Notes: generated by a model from the letters alone, not told the origin. 64,000 nt of DNA from Bacteroides sp. 51 (GCF_010500965.1 NZ_QVMI01000033.1:1-64000), one strand, 5' to 3'; shown: positions 24,829 to 34,310, counted from the stretch's first letter. Numbers and translations are program-made.

Positions 24829-27370
24829 TTTCCTCCTCGTATTTACCGTTGTAATCTATCGAGTGCAGACTGCCAGCAGCACCATGTAGCCAACGCTTCC
24901 GGCATTGTTCAACGAGCGTTAACCTACGCCCTTGTTCATCATTGATAACAGGAGCAACATTCTTAAGCACATCAATAATGGACAATTTATAATGCATCAT
25001 CTTCTCTAAAGAGACTAGATCTGCATAAATCTTAGTCAGACGCATATCTACCTGGCGGGCAACATGCAACCGGTCGGAAGACCATAACAGATGATAAGTG
25101 TCTTCACTTTGATCTTTTTCAGGCGGTGCGCTTTTGATATATTCGGTACTTACTTCGCAGGACGGATACTGGCGTATGATCTCTGAAATACGGGTATTTA
25201 CCTCTTTAGCTTTTTCCGCATCGCTCTTATCGGGGTCTAACTGCAAAATATCCATTACCTCCGTGTCGGTATATTCTGCCGTCAGTTCCCAGCTGATTTG
25301 TATGATGGCACGGTGTATCTTGATTCCCAGAAAATATTTCGGCTTTCTTGTAATACTGATATTCGCTTTGAATGTGATGACTCCATTAATATTCGGAGCG
25401 CTTGCTTTACGGTAATAAGTATATCCTTCCCACCATCCGTCACCTTGCCATATCAGGCTGTAGGCGGTTTTGCAATCCTTCATAATGGCCGGGATGCGGT
25501 AATAGTCATCGGTCTGGATGGTATTATCTTCTGCGGCCTGGGCACGGGCTTCCGCCAGTTCCTCCATTTTCTTCTGCCAGGAAGCTAACTCCGAATTCAA
25601 CCGGGCTATCTCTGTTTTGTTTTGATTGTATTGCTGCCTGTACCGGGCGGCATCTTCAATACTTGCCGAAGCGATATTCTTAATGAGAATGGCATTCTCG
25701 CTCTCCAGTTGCCCGATCAGATTCCGTAGCAAACTTATTTCTTTGGTATACTCCCTTTCTTTTTCATCCAATTCGGACAAGTCGAGATCATTGCTTCCTG
25801 ACAACGAAGTTTGCATCACACATTCCTTTGAATGGGCATTGAGACTGCCACCACAGGTACGACATTTGTATTGGGTAGTTCCCGATGCCAGCGTAACACC
25901 ATCACCACAGGTAACACTGATAATTACACTTTCGCATCCTTTGAGCTTGGCTTCATCGGTCGTCTGATAATATTTTTTAGCATCACTTCCGATGAAATAG
26001 GTATAACCCTCTTCATTATCGTTGTATTCCGACAGACGGGCATTCAACTGTGCCCTGAAAGTATTCAAATCCATTGTATAGGAGTCGAATAGGTCTTCAT
26101 AAATTTCGTCCGTATGATTCCAACTTCTGGTCACATAGATATGATAGGCATAAGCCTTTTTGGTTTGCTTCCCACCTTTGGTAATAACATAACCGGAACG
26201 TGAATAACTGATGTTATAGGTATATCCGTCATTCGCGCTGTTCAGTTGGTTGACTTTCGCTCTCGACCATCCGGCATATCTTTCCGAGTTACTCAATATC
26301 TGCTCAATCTGTGTGGCATTGGGATAAAAGCCAGCATCAGATGTGGAGAAACGTGTCCACTCCCCACCATTGAGAACACTGTTATCATCGGTTGGCGGAT
26401 CATAATTGCAAAGAACCTCTGTTCCGGCATTGCGGCGATAGATATACCAGCGTTGGGTGTAATATTGCCCCATACCCTCACGCATATAATCAGTCATCCA
26501 GGATGTGATGTTGTAGTTACCGATGTTGAACAGATTGGCCACATTCTCCTTTCCACCGACTAACGAAAGCAATATATTACCCGCTGAACGATCTAACTGG
26601 TTATAAAACTCATAACTATTTTTGACCGTATGAATGATGGTTTCTTTCTTTCCTTGCAACAGGTCATTGAAACTACTTTCGCCCAAAAGATTGCCCGATA
26701 AATTATCGATGCCCGAAGTAGCCAGATTAACACCCATCTTATAAAGACTGTCAATATCCGCTTGCAGGTTCTCTTTGGCAAAGTTGTGCGGAATATTACC
26801 CAAATCATCAAACAGGCCCTGCCAATCCATCTTTCCGGACTCTGATAGTTTGAATAAGGGTGCTATTCTTGGGTCAAGCTCCAGAAAAGTTATATCCTTG
26901 AATGACAAGCTGCCATTGGTTACTACCGATTCAAACTGCATGCAGAGAGATTTTGTTTCGGCGCAAATCTTCATCAGGTAACTGCCCCAATAAAGTGCTG
27001 TCTGTGGAGAATGAAGCATCATACCGGCCACTGTCCATATTTTAGGCATAATCTTACTACTGACCATATTGTAGATACGACGGTAGTAATAGTTCTCTGT
27101 ATTGCTACTTAAAATACCGAGTTCCGTTAGTCCTTTACGGTCCAAGTATTTGGATGCGAAGATTCCTGCGGCAGCTATTTCCGCAGTATTGTATTTATCC
27201 ATAATAGCCTTTACCTGCTCGTTGTAGTAGGCTTCCGCAACCGCCTCTGTGCCATACGCACCGGCCATTGCCGCAACCGTCTTTTTATCGTAGTTAACCC
27301 TTACGTACTGTGCCTTTGCCTGTATGGCAAATACACAACTTACAATGAATATGAACAGATATTTCTTCAT
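24815..27370 (-). CDS. 851-aa exported protein of the tra operon, unknown family
   Basis: Signal peptide at residues 1-20 (IQAKAQ). The N-terminal third is helical. Near residues 500-520 lies a CxxC...C patch ('CRTCGGSLNAHSKEC') that could bind zinc. Residues about 535-620 form a strong coiled coil ('LDEKEREYTKEISLLRNLI' onwards), and the C-terminal part is beta-rich. It follows VirB4-type TraG, a position taken by TraH/TraI in CTnDOT, but it is far larger than those. It is probably a periplasmic or surface component, specific to this ICE family; no homologue can be named from sequence alone. Confidence 0.7.
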   Translation of the reverse strand: MKKYLFIFIVSCVFAIQAKAQYVRVNYDKKTVAAMAGAYGTEAVAEAYYNEQVKAIMDKYNTAEIAAAGIFASKYLDRKGLTELGILSSNTENYYYRRIYNMVSSKIMPKIWTVAGMMLHSPQTALYWGSYLMKICAETKSLCMQFESVVTNGSLSFKDITFLELDPRIAPLFKLSESGKMDWQGLFDDLGNIPHNFAKENLQADIDSLYKMGVNLATSGIDNLSGNLLGESSFNDLLQGKKETIIHTVKNSYEFYNQLDRSAGNILLSLVGGKENVANLFNIGNYNITSWMTDYMREGMGQYYTQRWYIYRRNAGTEVLCNYDPPTDDNSVLNGGEWTRFSTSDAGFYPNATQIEQILSNSERYAGWSRAKVNQLNSANDGYTYNISYSRSGYVITKGGKQTKKAYAYHIYVTRSWNHTDEIYEDLFDSYTMDLNTFRAQLNARLSEYNDNEEGYTYFIGSDAKKYYQTTDEAKLKGCESVIISVTCGDGVTLASGTTQYKCRTCGGSLNAHSKECVMQTSLSGSNDLDLSELDEKEREYTKEISLLRNLIGQLESENAILIKNIASASIEDAARYRQQYNQNKTEIARLNSELASWQKKMEELAEARAQAAEDNTIQTDDYYRIPAIMKDCKTAYSLIWQGDGWWEGYTYYRKASAPNINGVITFKANISITRKPKYFLGIKIHRAIIQISWELTAEYTDTEVMDILQLDPDKSDAEKAKEVNTRISEIIRQYPSCEVSTEYIKSAPPEKDQSEDTYHLLWSSDRLHVARQVDMRLTKIYADLVSLEKMMHYKLSIIDVLKNVAPVINDEQGRRLTLVEQCRKRWLHGAAGSLHSIDYNGKYEEENGRK

Positions 27371-27387
27371 TCTAAACGACTTCTTTC

Positions 27388-30084
27388 TTATTTCAGATTC
27401 AATACATGTCCGGCCTGATTGACTTTCCGGGCAAACGGCAAAGGTTTATCAATGCCCGACAGATTCCAGTCCTTGCAATAGGCCTCTATGGCTTTTTGGT
27501 GACTGCAACCCAACTCCGCTTTGTAGAGCTTCAATGCATCTTTCTCCGCCCGTTCGGTAGTGTAAGTCATATAACACTCTCTGGGTTCTTCCACACCGTA
27601 TACGGCACTGACTTGTCCTCTGCGGATAAATACCTCACGGAAGAACGAACGCCCTTCCTTATTTTCCAATCGGTTGATGGTAAATATCTTTTTGCAGTCT
27701 ACCTCCGTTAGTCCCAGAATCGCCTGAATCGTATCAAAACGTTCACGGAACTTGCTTTGGTCGAGCAACATAACTACATCCGAGTTGTTGATAATGGCCT
27801 CCTTAACAATCTCACTGCCGATAATGTCCTGAATCTCCTGTGTAACAACTCCCACGCTCGCCCAGAATTTGCGGGCAGTTTTGTATAAAAACTTAATATA
27901 TTCTGCCATAAGAGGGGAGGCTATAGCTTTCCAGGCTTCCTCAATTATAAGGGTTTTCCGGTTCTTTTTGATACGCATTTTCTGCAAAAACACGTCCATA
28001 ATAATGAGTGTCACAAGCGGGAATAACAAAGAATCATTTTTGATGGCATCGATCTCGAAAACGATGAATGTCTCATCAAAAAGCGTCCCGTCCATCTCCT
28101 CATTCAACGTCTTGTCATGATTGCCACCCCGGTAGAAATCTTTCATCATATAACGGTAAGTGGAGATATCCACCCCGATAAGATTATTCTCGTGGCAGAT
28201 GTCCGGAATGCGCTGAACCGAATACTCATAGAACGTATTAAAAGAAAGGGTAGCTACCCGAAGCTCCTTTCTGCGACTTTCAATCTCATTTATTTCCGAT
28301 TCGATACGTATCAAACGTTCCTTTTCACTCTCATTGGACGAGCGACTATTATTGCGATCATCAATCAACAGGCTTTTTCTTAAATCTTCTCTTTGGACAG
28401 GAGTAAAGCCGCTGAACCCATTGAAATAAACATCGTAGTATTCCGTAATAACCTGTTCGATAAGCCGGTCTTCGGTTTTTGTGACAGTGCCTTGTGCCCC
28501 TTTCCAAATGAGCAATACCAGATTCTTCAGGAATCCGGTCTTTTCCACATTGAGTTCCGAGCGGTCGATGCGGAATGGGTTCATAGTAATCGGTTTCTCT
28601 TCGGTATAACTGATATACTTACCGTTCAAATACTCACAAAGTCCTTCATACGAATGGCCCGTATCAACCATCACCACATCGGTATTTTGTTCGTGGAGTT
28701 GACGCACAACGCTGTTTATATGGAATGACTTACCGCTTCCACTTGGCCCCAGGCAGAAGAAGTTGGAGTTGTCAGTCAACTTATTATGTCCTTCCTTGCC
28801 TGTAATATCTATGGCAACGGGAATACCTTGTCGGTCGGTATAATAAATCTTTAGGGGTGTTTCTTCACTGTGCTGAATGCGTTCCTTATACATCAGGCAG
28901 GTAGCTGCATCCCCTAATGTTAGGAACCGGTCATAATCTGCACTCATTCCATAGCAATTACCCGGAAATGAATTAACGAACAGTTCCAATTGGTTATAAG
29001 CTCTCTTTGAAATATGAATCCCCATACGTCCGAAGCTATTTTCCAGGTGATTGGTTGGCTTTTGTAAATCAGTCTCTTTAGGACAGCACACCACAAGGTT
29101 GTAATGCGTATATACCAACTGTTTGCTATCACGTGCAACTACCTCCTGCACTCTCTTAATATCCTCTACAGCCATTTCATTCGATGGATTCGGAATACTG
29201 GCATGGCGATTCTTCTTCTTTTCCAATAGAGCCAGTTCCCTCTTTTGTCCCGGAATGAATATAATCTGATTGTAAATAACCGACTGCGCTTCGGGGATAC
29301 TGTCTATCATGGAAACCAAATCTACGGGCATACTTGTATTATTTACCTCTATATTGGTAAATGGACGAATAATACCCGGTAGATTGACGCAATCTACATC
29401 CACAAGGCTATACACTTTACACTTACGGTCGCCCATCTCAATACTTTCTTCATCCACCTTGAAATTATTCATCGAGACGGTTTTATCAGTAAAGTTCATG
29501 GCGAAGTACCGATCAACAAACTCATTTACATGTTCCTTGTCCAAAAATTCGGTATGAACCCCGGCATCACGCAACTGATCGTGAACCTTGCGTATTTTCA
29601 CTAAGAAATCTTTCCACCTCTTAGTGTCGAAAGAAAACAGATTACTCTTTTTAGCCTCCTGAGTAATAGTCAGATAAGTGTGGCTGTCGGTATAGTTACG
29701 TCCCTTGAAGTATTCAAAATAGGCTTTCGACAAGAATTCTTTGTCGCTGTCACCTGTCGGTTCAAACTCACTCCGGGTAAATATATCCTGCTTATGTAAT
29801 GCATATCCTTCCCCTAAAGTTTGTGCGATGGCCGAGAACAGATGAGCAAACTCATAGTAACTATCTATATTGGCTGAATACTTCTGTACAGGGTTTTCTA
29901 TTTTCAGTACTGCTGAGTATTCACCTGTTTTGGTATATATAATCCCAATTCCATTGTTATCCTCGACCGAAAAATAGATGTCCCGGAAGATATGCTTTCG
30001 CTTACCTCCCGTACCAAAAGCAGCCACGGATATAGCCATACCTATTAGTAAAGCAATGAAGAAAAGAATGATGTATAGAGTCAT
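27388..30084 (-). CDS. traG: TraG, VirB4-type conjugation ATPase
   Basis: An 898-aa protein with a membrane segment at residues 1-22 and a VirB4 ATPase body. Walker A is GPSGSGKS at 446-453 ('FFCLGPSGSGKSFH'). The conserved 'VMVDTGHSYEGLCEYLNGKYI' follows, and Walker B 'KTLIIEEAWKAIASP' lies further on. This ATPase powers T4SS assembly and substrate transfer at the inner membrane. It is the largest and best-conserved gene of the tra operon, 39 bp after TraF. Confidence 0.95.
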   Translation of the reverse strand: MTLYIILFFIALLIGMAISVAAFGTGGKRKHIFRDIYFSVEDNNGIGIIYTKTGEYSAVLKIENPVQKYSANIDSYYEFAHLFSAIAQTLGEGYALHKQDIFTRSEFEPTGDSDKEFLSKAYFEYFKGRNYTDSHTYLTITQEAKKSNLFSFDTKRWKDFLVKIRKVHDQLRDAGVHTEFLDKEHVNEFVDRYFAMNFTDKTVSMNNFKVDEESIEMGDRKCKVYSLVDVDCVNLPGIIRPFTNIEVNNTSMPVDLVSMIDSIPEAQSVIYNQIIFIPGQKRELALLEKKKNRHASIPNPSNEMAVEDIKRVQEVVARDSKQLVYTHYNLVVCCPKETDLQKPTNHLENSFGRMGIHISKRAYNQLELFVNSFPGNCYGMSADYDRFLTLGDAATCLMYKERIQHSEETPLKIYYTDRQGIPVAIDITGKEGHNKLTDNSNFFCLGPSGSGKSFHINSVVRQLHEQNTDVVMVDTGHSYEGLCEYLNGKYISYTEEKPITMNPFRIDRSELNVEKTGFLKNLVLLIWKGAQGTVTKTEDRLIEQVITEYYDVYFNGFSGFTPVQREDLRKSLLIDDRNNSRSSNESEKERLIRIESEINEIESRRKELRVATLSFNTFYEYSVQRIPDICHENNLIGVDISTYRYMMKDFYRGGNHDKTLNEEMDGTLFDETFIVFEIDAIKNDSLLFPLVTLIIMDVFLQKMRIKKNRKTLIIEEAWKAIASPLMAEYIKFLYKTARKFWASVGVVTQEIQDIIGSEIVKEAIINNSDVVMLLDQSKFRERFDTIQAILGLTEVDCKKIFTINRLENKEGRSFFREVFIRRGQVSAVYGVEEPRECYMTYTTERAEKDALKLYKAELGCSHQKAIEAYCKDWNLSGIDKPLPFARKVNQAGHVLNLK

Positions 30085-30123
30085 TATCGTTTGTCTTAGA
30101 ATAAAAGAAGTTTCGCCACTGTA

Positions 30124-30429
30124 TTACATTCTCTTTGAATAGGCATAAATAAATACACCTTTGTCGTTCCTTTTGCTGTGCAGCCCTTTCTTCTGTTTGA
30201 TAAAAATAAAGGCGGCACCGGTTCCAAGAGAAACGACCAGTGTAATCAATCCGGCAAGGAAACCTATCAGGCAGTAGGCCAGGATGAAGCCGATAATGGC
30301 TCCACCTATAGCACCCGCTGCCCAATAGATGTACCGCCCTTGAATACCCATAAACTCCAGAGGCTTTTGCAAACCTTTGAATAACGGATATTCCACGTAA
30401 CGATTGTCGGGAGTAAAGTCGGTAGCCAT
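30124..30429 (-). CDS. traF: TraF (DUF4133), VirB3-like membrane protein
   Basis: A 101-aa protein beginning MATDFTPDNRYVEYPLFKG, with two membrane helices (about residues 32-70). This is the DUF4133/TraF family that fills the VirB3 role beside VirB4. A longer frame upstream exists only as an extension over TraE; the ATG at 30427-30429, 5 bp after the TraE stop, is the natural start. Confidence 0.88.
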   Translation of the reverse strand: MATDFTPDNRYVEYPLFKGLQKPLEFMGIQGRYIYWAAGAIGGAIIGFILAYCLIGFLAGLITLVVSLGTGAAFIFIKQKKGLHSKRNDKGVFIYAYSKRM

Positions 30430-30434
30430 TTGTT

Positions 30435-30800
30435 TTAGCTGGATACTCCGAAGAACAGAGGTAGAGCCTGCGCAGCTGCAACCAGGAAAATACAAGCACC
30501 CACAATCATCATGATAGATTTCTTGACATCTTGTTCCTCGTTGTTCATCTTGATATATACAGAGATAGCCCCAATCACGGCAACAATACCCGCAATAGCA
30601 TAACATAACTTGACGACGTACGGTACATACTTCGCAATTTCTTCTGTCACGGTACCAAGTGCCGTAGTACCTGCCGAATAATCACCTGCTGAATTTTGCG
30701 CAAAGGCTGCGACCGTTCCGACAAGCAACATAAGAACCATCATCCCGATTCTCTCGGAAGAGCAAACGCCCTTCATAAACTTTTTGATTTTCTGAAACAT
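30435..30800 (-). CDS. traE: TraE (DUF4134), VirB2-like pilin family
   Basis: A 121-aa protein with a signal-like first helix (cleavage near AFA, residue 34) and two further hydrophobic helices ('KLCYAIAGIVAVIGAISVYI', 'MMIVGACIFLVAAAQALPLFFG'). DUF4134 proteins occupy the VirB2 pilin position of Bacteroides conjugation systems. A second DUF4134 gene lies directly upstream. Confidence 0.88.
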   Translation of the reverse strand: MFQKIKKFMKGVCSSERIGMMVLMLLVGTVAAFAQNSAGDYSAGTTALGTVTEEIAKYVPYVVKLCYAIAGIVAVIGAISVYIKMNNEEQDVKKSIMMIVGACIFLVAAAQALPLFFGVSS

Positions 30801-30850
30801 TCTTTTTACCTTTAAAAATTAATACTATATTCTTCTTTTGTTAAGTCTCT

Positions 30851-31201
30851 CTATATCCGGTAGCCGAAGAAAGCAGGGAAAACGATGGATGCTCCAATCA
30901 TAAACAGGCAGGCTCCGACTAACATCAGTATTTCTTTCATCACACCTTCTTCTCCTACATTCATCTTGATGTATATTTGAAGACTGGCGTAGATAACCAC
31001 AATAGCTGCAATGGCATAAGTCAGATAAAGCACATAGAGCATCATCGTCACCACGTAATCGTGCATCATGGCTAGTGCATCTGCACCCCAACTGTAATCT
31101 ACACCACCAGATTTGGCACTAGCACTTACAGCAACAAGAGAACTTATCGCTGATGCAATACTTCTTTTTATTTTAGAATTTGTCACGTGTAGTCGTTGCA
31201 A
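30851..31201 (-). CDS. Second DUF4134 (TraE-like) protein
   Basis: A 116-aa paralogue of the adjacent TraE. It has the same three hydrophobic blocks and shares 'YIKMN.(G/N)EE' followed by a terminal 'MLVGACLFMIGAS'-type helix and a C-terminal 'FPAFFGYRI'. The N-terminus has a possible signal peptide ending SASA. It overlaps the upstream gene by 29 bp, which supports its being in the operon. Paired DUF4134 genes may give two pilin-like subunits (inference). Confidence 0.82.
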   Translation of the reverse strand: MQRLHVTNSKIKRSIASAISSLVAVSASAKSGGVDYSWGADALAMMHDYVVTMMLYVLYLTYAIAAIVVIYASLQIYIKMNVGEEGVMKEILMLVGACLFMIGASIVFPAFFGYRI

Positions 31202-31604
31202 ATAGATTGGAATTACCTTTGTTTATATGGCGTAATGCTTCTTCAAGTTCCATCTGGTCCATAGCCGACGAACTTTCTTTATCGATATCCTCCATCTTTT
31301 CTACCATTTCGCAAATCTTCTTTTCAGCAAGTGTCGGATTGAGAGATTCTTCTATTGGAGTGGAAGACATAGAAGTACCGGCTTCTTTATTGTTGACTTT
31401 CTCCTCATTTCCGATTCGAAAACCATTTTTAGCTTCATTTACTTCGATGGCCTGATTGGGTTCATTCATGGAAGAAACATCAAAGAAATCTTCATTGGTT
31501 TTCATTTGGTTTTTCTTGCTATACAGATCACTGGTTATCGTTACACCAAAATATATAATGTATGCAACAGTGAGAACTGTTACGAAAATCACAAACGGGC
31601 TCAT
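31173..31604 (-). CDS. Membrane-anchored acidic protein, first gene of the tra operon
   Basis: A 143-aa protein with one N-terminal membrane helix (residues 4-22) and a long acidic, serine-rich tail, probably in the cytoplasm or periplasm. Unknown family. It is the first gene of the tra operon and overlaps the second DUF4134 gene. The upstream 680 bp contain an ATCATACCT pair but no obvious TAnnTTTG promoter on this strand. Confidence 0.65.
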   Translation of the reverse strand: MSPFVIFVTVLTVAYIIYFGVTITSDLYSKKNQMKTNEDFFDVSSMNEPNQAIEVNEAKNGFRIGNEEKVNNKEAGTSMSSTPIEESLNPTLAEKKICEMVEKMEDIDKESSSAMDQMELEEALRHINKGNSNLFATTTRDKF

Positions 31605-32287
31605 TTCTTCTGGTTTATTGTTTATTTATCGGTGATTGATTGAGCCTAAGAAATACTCGAATTTCCGATTGCAAAAACATTCCTGTAGAATTAAGCGGAT
31701 ATTTAACAACAATTTTCGCTTGCAATCTAATCATACCTTCTAATCATACCTATAAGCGATTCCTTGAAAGAAACAGGTCGTATGGATTATCCGGCAACCT
31801 ATTAAGAACTAGAAAAGCGCCTCTGACCAGATGTACCTTAGCCCATACAATAACTCATTCTTCAATGTACACTGCATTACTTTCCTGTATAAGCCAGGCA
31901 TTCCCAATCTTCTCTGATTACAGTTATCCTTTCGTCTGAGTTAAAGCGACAGCATCTTTATGTTCTTTATCGACTACAACAAGCAACCACATGTAATTAA
32001 GACACTCCATCAATAAGCATAAGTCTTAAAAATGCGGCATCAACCATTTCCCACCTTAATACATACAGCAACTGCCTGACAGGTTATTTTCTATCATGGC
32101 GCAAAGGTGCTTACGGAATCTTAACGGACAGTAAAGTACAAGCCTTGCCGGTTCTCGTGAAAATCTTCCTCTTTCCTTGACAGGTGAGCGTATTTTGCCC
32201 GTGAATACTTGACATTCCTAACTCCTACACCGGATATGCACCCGAATAAAAAATCAACCCGGCAGATGCCGATTAAAAATTAAGGTT
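31605..32287. promoter_or_regulatory. 683-bp divergent region between the tra operon and ardA
   Basis: No gene is supported. Toward the tra operon lies a tandem AATCATACCT pair (31729-31738 and 31742-31751, 13-bp period) of the same core found at 3427-3520. From about 32098 the ardA leader begins with GGCGCAAAGG and aligns with the parB leader, block by block (CAAGCC, AAAATCTTCC, AGCGTATTTT, CACCCGAA). The two control modules lie on one divergent region, one per direction. Confidence 0.55.
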
Positions 32288-32812
32288 ATGGAAAATATAT
32301 CAGAAGCACGGATTTATGTAGGAACTTACGCTAAGTACAATGAAGGTTCAATTTTTGGTAAGTGGTTAGACCTTTCGGATTATTCCGATAAAGATGAATT
32401 TTACGAGGCTTGCCACGAGTTACACAAGGACGAGGAAGACCCGGAATTAATGTTTCAGGATTGGGAGAATATACCTTCTGGACTTATATCAGAAAGTTGG
32501 CTGTCCGATAACATCTTTGAAGTTATCGAAGCCATAGACGATATGGACGAAGATAAAAAGGCGGCATTCGCTGTCTGGCTGAACCACGAAAGCCACGATC
32601 TTAGTTCCAAAGATATAAACGACCTGATTTCCTCTTTCGAGGATGCCTTTCAGGGCGCGTACAAAGATGAAGAAGATTATGCGTATGAAATCGTTGAAGA
32701 GTGCTACGACCTGCCGGAATTTGCAAAAACGTATTTCGATTATGAAAAGTACGCACGCGACCTATTTATGACCGACTACTGGTTCGACGAAGGCTACGTG
32801 TTTCGGCACTAA
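32288..32812 (+). CDS. ardA: ArdA antirestriction protein
   Basis: A 174-aa, very acidic protein with the ArdA signature at the N-terminus ('ARIYVGTYAKYNEGSIFG', then 'WLDLSDY') and a high density of Asp/Glu. ArdA is a DNA mimic that blocks type I restriction enzymes, which helps an incoming element survive. It stands alone behind a long leader similar to that of parB and is followed by a terminator. Confidence 0.95.
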   Translation: MENISEARIYVGTYAKYNEGSIFGKWLDLSDYSDKDEFYEACHELHKDEEDPELMFQDWENIPSGLISESWLSDNIFEVIEAIDDMDEDKKAAFAVWLNHESHDLSSKDINDLISSFEDAFQGAYKDEEDYAYEIVEECYDLPEFAKTYFDYEKYARDLFMTDYWFDEGYVFRH

Positions 32813-32835
32813 TAGGTTTGCCGAAAATCTGATTC

Positions 32836-32858
32836 AAGGCGGAGCAATCCGCCTTTTT
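32836..32858 (+). terminator. Rho-independent terminator of ardA
   Basis: Stem AAGGCGG (32836-32842) and CCGCCTT (32849-32855) with loop AGCAAT, followed by a T run. It lies 24 bp behind the ardA stop. Confidence 0.8.
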
Positions 32859-32937
32859 GGCGTTGTTAACAAGAATGCTACAACGATGACATCCTAAATG
32901 GTGATAGCAGAGTATGACCGTACCTACACTTCGTTGT

Positions 32938-32965
32938 TGTCCACTTTTTAGTGGATAGTAATGAA
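32938..32965 (+). repeat. 28-bp hairpin repeat, left copy
   Basis: TGTCCACTTTTTAGTGGATA plus GTAATGAA. The first 20 bases form a 7-bp stem (TGTCCAC/GTGGATA, one G-T pair). A copy with 24 of 28 identical bases sits at 34311-34338 in the same orientation. The two bracket the endonuclease-ImmA gene. Confidence 0.7.
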
Positions 32966-33016
32966 GGATGTATTAACTCAAATACTTATCTTTACAACGT
33001 GTTTTAATCATTATTT

Positions 33017-34294
33017 ATGGGAAGATTAAGTACAAAACAAAAAGGTGATAAATTGGAGGAAGAAGTATACAGTTTGCTTCAAGGATTACTTGCCTCTGAT
33101 GATTATTTGGCGAATAGTAAGTTTTGCCAAATCTTTAAGCAAAAGGCCTATTACTCTAAGGATAGAGATTCAAACATTATTGTAGATGTATCTATTGAAG
33201 TAACATATCCAGATGCAAATCACTATTCAGTCCTCCATGTCTATGAATGTAAAAACTATAAAGGCAAAGTTTCAATAGATAATATAGAAGAGTTTGCTAG
33301 TAAGCTATCTCAAATAGCAGGTTATAATGTCAAAGGTACAATGATAACAACCTCTGCATATTCCCAACAAGGCTTAACGTATGCTCGTTCAAAAGGTATT
33401 GCCTTAGCTAGAATTTCTTCAGATAGTAGTTTGGTTTATGATATTCATCGCAAAAATAGTTTTGGAAATTCGAATTCACAAATGGATTTCATTGTAGATG
33501 CTTTATGTCGTAATCAAGCATTAAACATTCCTTTTTGTGTATATGATGTTGTGTGTTGTGATAGTTGGATAGGTTATCTACAACAATCAAGTATAGTAGA
33601 CGAAATGTCAGATAGTAAAGTTGAACAATTGGACATTCCATATATTAGTACGGCAAAAATCCAGGGTATGGCAGAATCTTTATTGAAAAAATGCGTACCA
33701 GATGTTTTTCGATTTATAAAAGAAACGTCGTTAGCCTTATTATGTGAATGTTTACAGAATGACCATTTAGTAACTTTTGTTTTTGATGAGGATTTAGGAT
33801 ACTGGAAAGACAGGGAAATTCTGGGCAAAATAACTTTTTTTCCAACAACAATTTATGTAACTAATCAGCTACCTCCAAACAGCCATAGATGGAGGTTTAC
33901 GCTTGCCCATGAAATTGGCCATTATGTATTACATGAAGATTTTTTATCAAATATTATGACTTACAACCTCGATACAAAAGATACGATTAATGCTGGTGTT
34001 ACTGATACTACCATTAAGAGAATGGAAATACAGGCTAATGCTTTTGCAAGCAACTTGCTTATGCCTGAATATTCATTCAAAGCATTAGTTTTGCAACGTT
34101 TCCATTATGATAAAATAAAAGGAAATAGGATTATCTTGGATGATCAAGTGTGTAATCTTAATGCGTTTTATCGCATAACAAATGAGATAAGTAAGCAATA
34201 TAATGTATCAAAGCAATCGGCAAAATATCGTTTAATGGAATATGATTTTATCGAGAATAGAGGACGTACAAAACTTATTAAAGATTTCTTTTAA
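33017..34294 (+). CDS. Fused PD-(D/E)xK endonuclease and ImmA/IrrE-type metallopeptidase
   Basis: A 425-aa protein with two parts. The N-terminal 140 residues look like a PD-(D/E)xK (Mrr-like) nuclease: D57, E61 in 'VDVSIEV', E77-x-K79 in 'YECKNYKG', then an 'SKLSQIAGYNVKGTMITT' segment. The C-terminal part carries the ImmA/IrrE zinc motif H298-E299-x-x-H302 ('LAHEIGHYVLHE') and 'EIQANAFASNLLMP', as in phage- and ICE-encoded ImmA proteases. ImmA proteins cleave repressors after DNA damage, and fusion to a nuclease is unusual. It stands alone, AT-rich, between ardA and the integrase and between two hairpin repeats, which suggests cargo. Role in defence or element control is inferred. Confidence 0.85.
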   Translation: MGRLSTKQKGDKLEEEVYSLLQGLLASDDYLANSKFCQIFKQKAYYSKDRDSNIIVDVSIEVTYPDANHYSVLHVYECKNYKGKVSIDNIEEFASKLSQIAGYNVKGTMITTSAYSQQGLTYARSKGIALARISSDSSLVYDIHRKNSFGNSNSQMDFIVDALCRNQALNIPFCVYDVVCCDSWIGYLQQSSIVDEMSDSKVEQLDIPYISTAKIQGMAESLLKKCVPDVFRFIKETSLALLCECLQNDHLVTFVFDEDLGYWKDREILGKITFFPTTIYVTNQLPPNSHRWRFTLAHEIGHYVLHEDFLSNIMTYNLDTKDTINAGVTDTTIKRMEIQANAFASNLLMPEYSFKALVLQRFHYDKIKGNRIILDDQVCNLNAFYRITNEISKQYNVSKQSAKYRLMEYDFIENRGRTKLIKDFF

Positions 34295-34310
34295 TTGCAG
34301 TATACATTAC

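Noticed and set aside
31640-31939. 99-codon plus-strand frame in the tra/ardA divergent region
   Set aside because: No domain, lies over operator-like repeats, no ribosome site, cysteine- and serine-rich chance composition.
32982-32995. TATCTTTA as a promoter of the endonuclease-ImmA gene
   Set aside because: One mismatch to TAnnTTTG and no -33 box. It may be real but cannot be separated from chance in AT-rich DNA.
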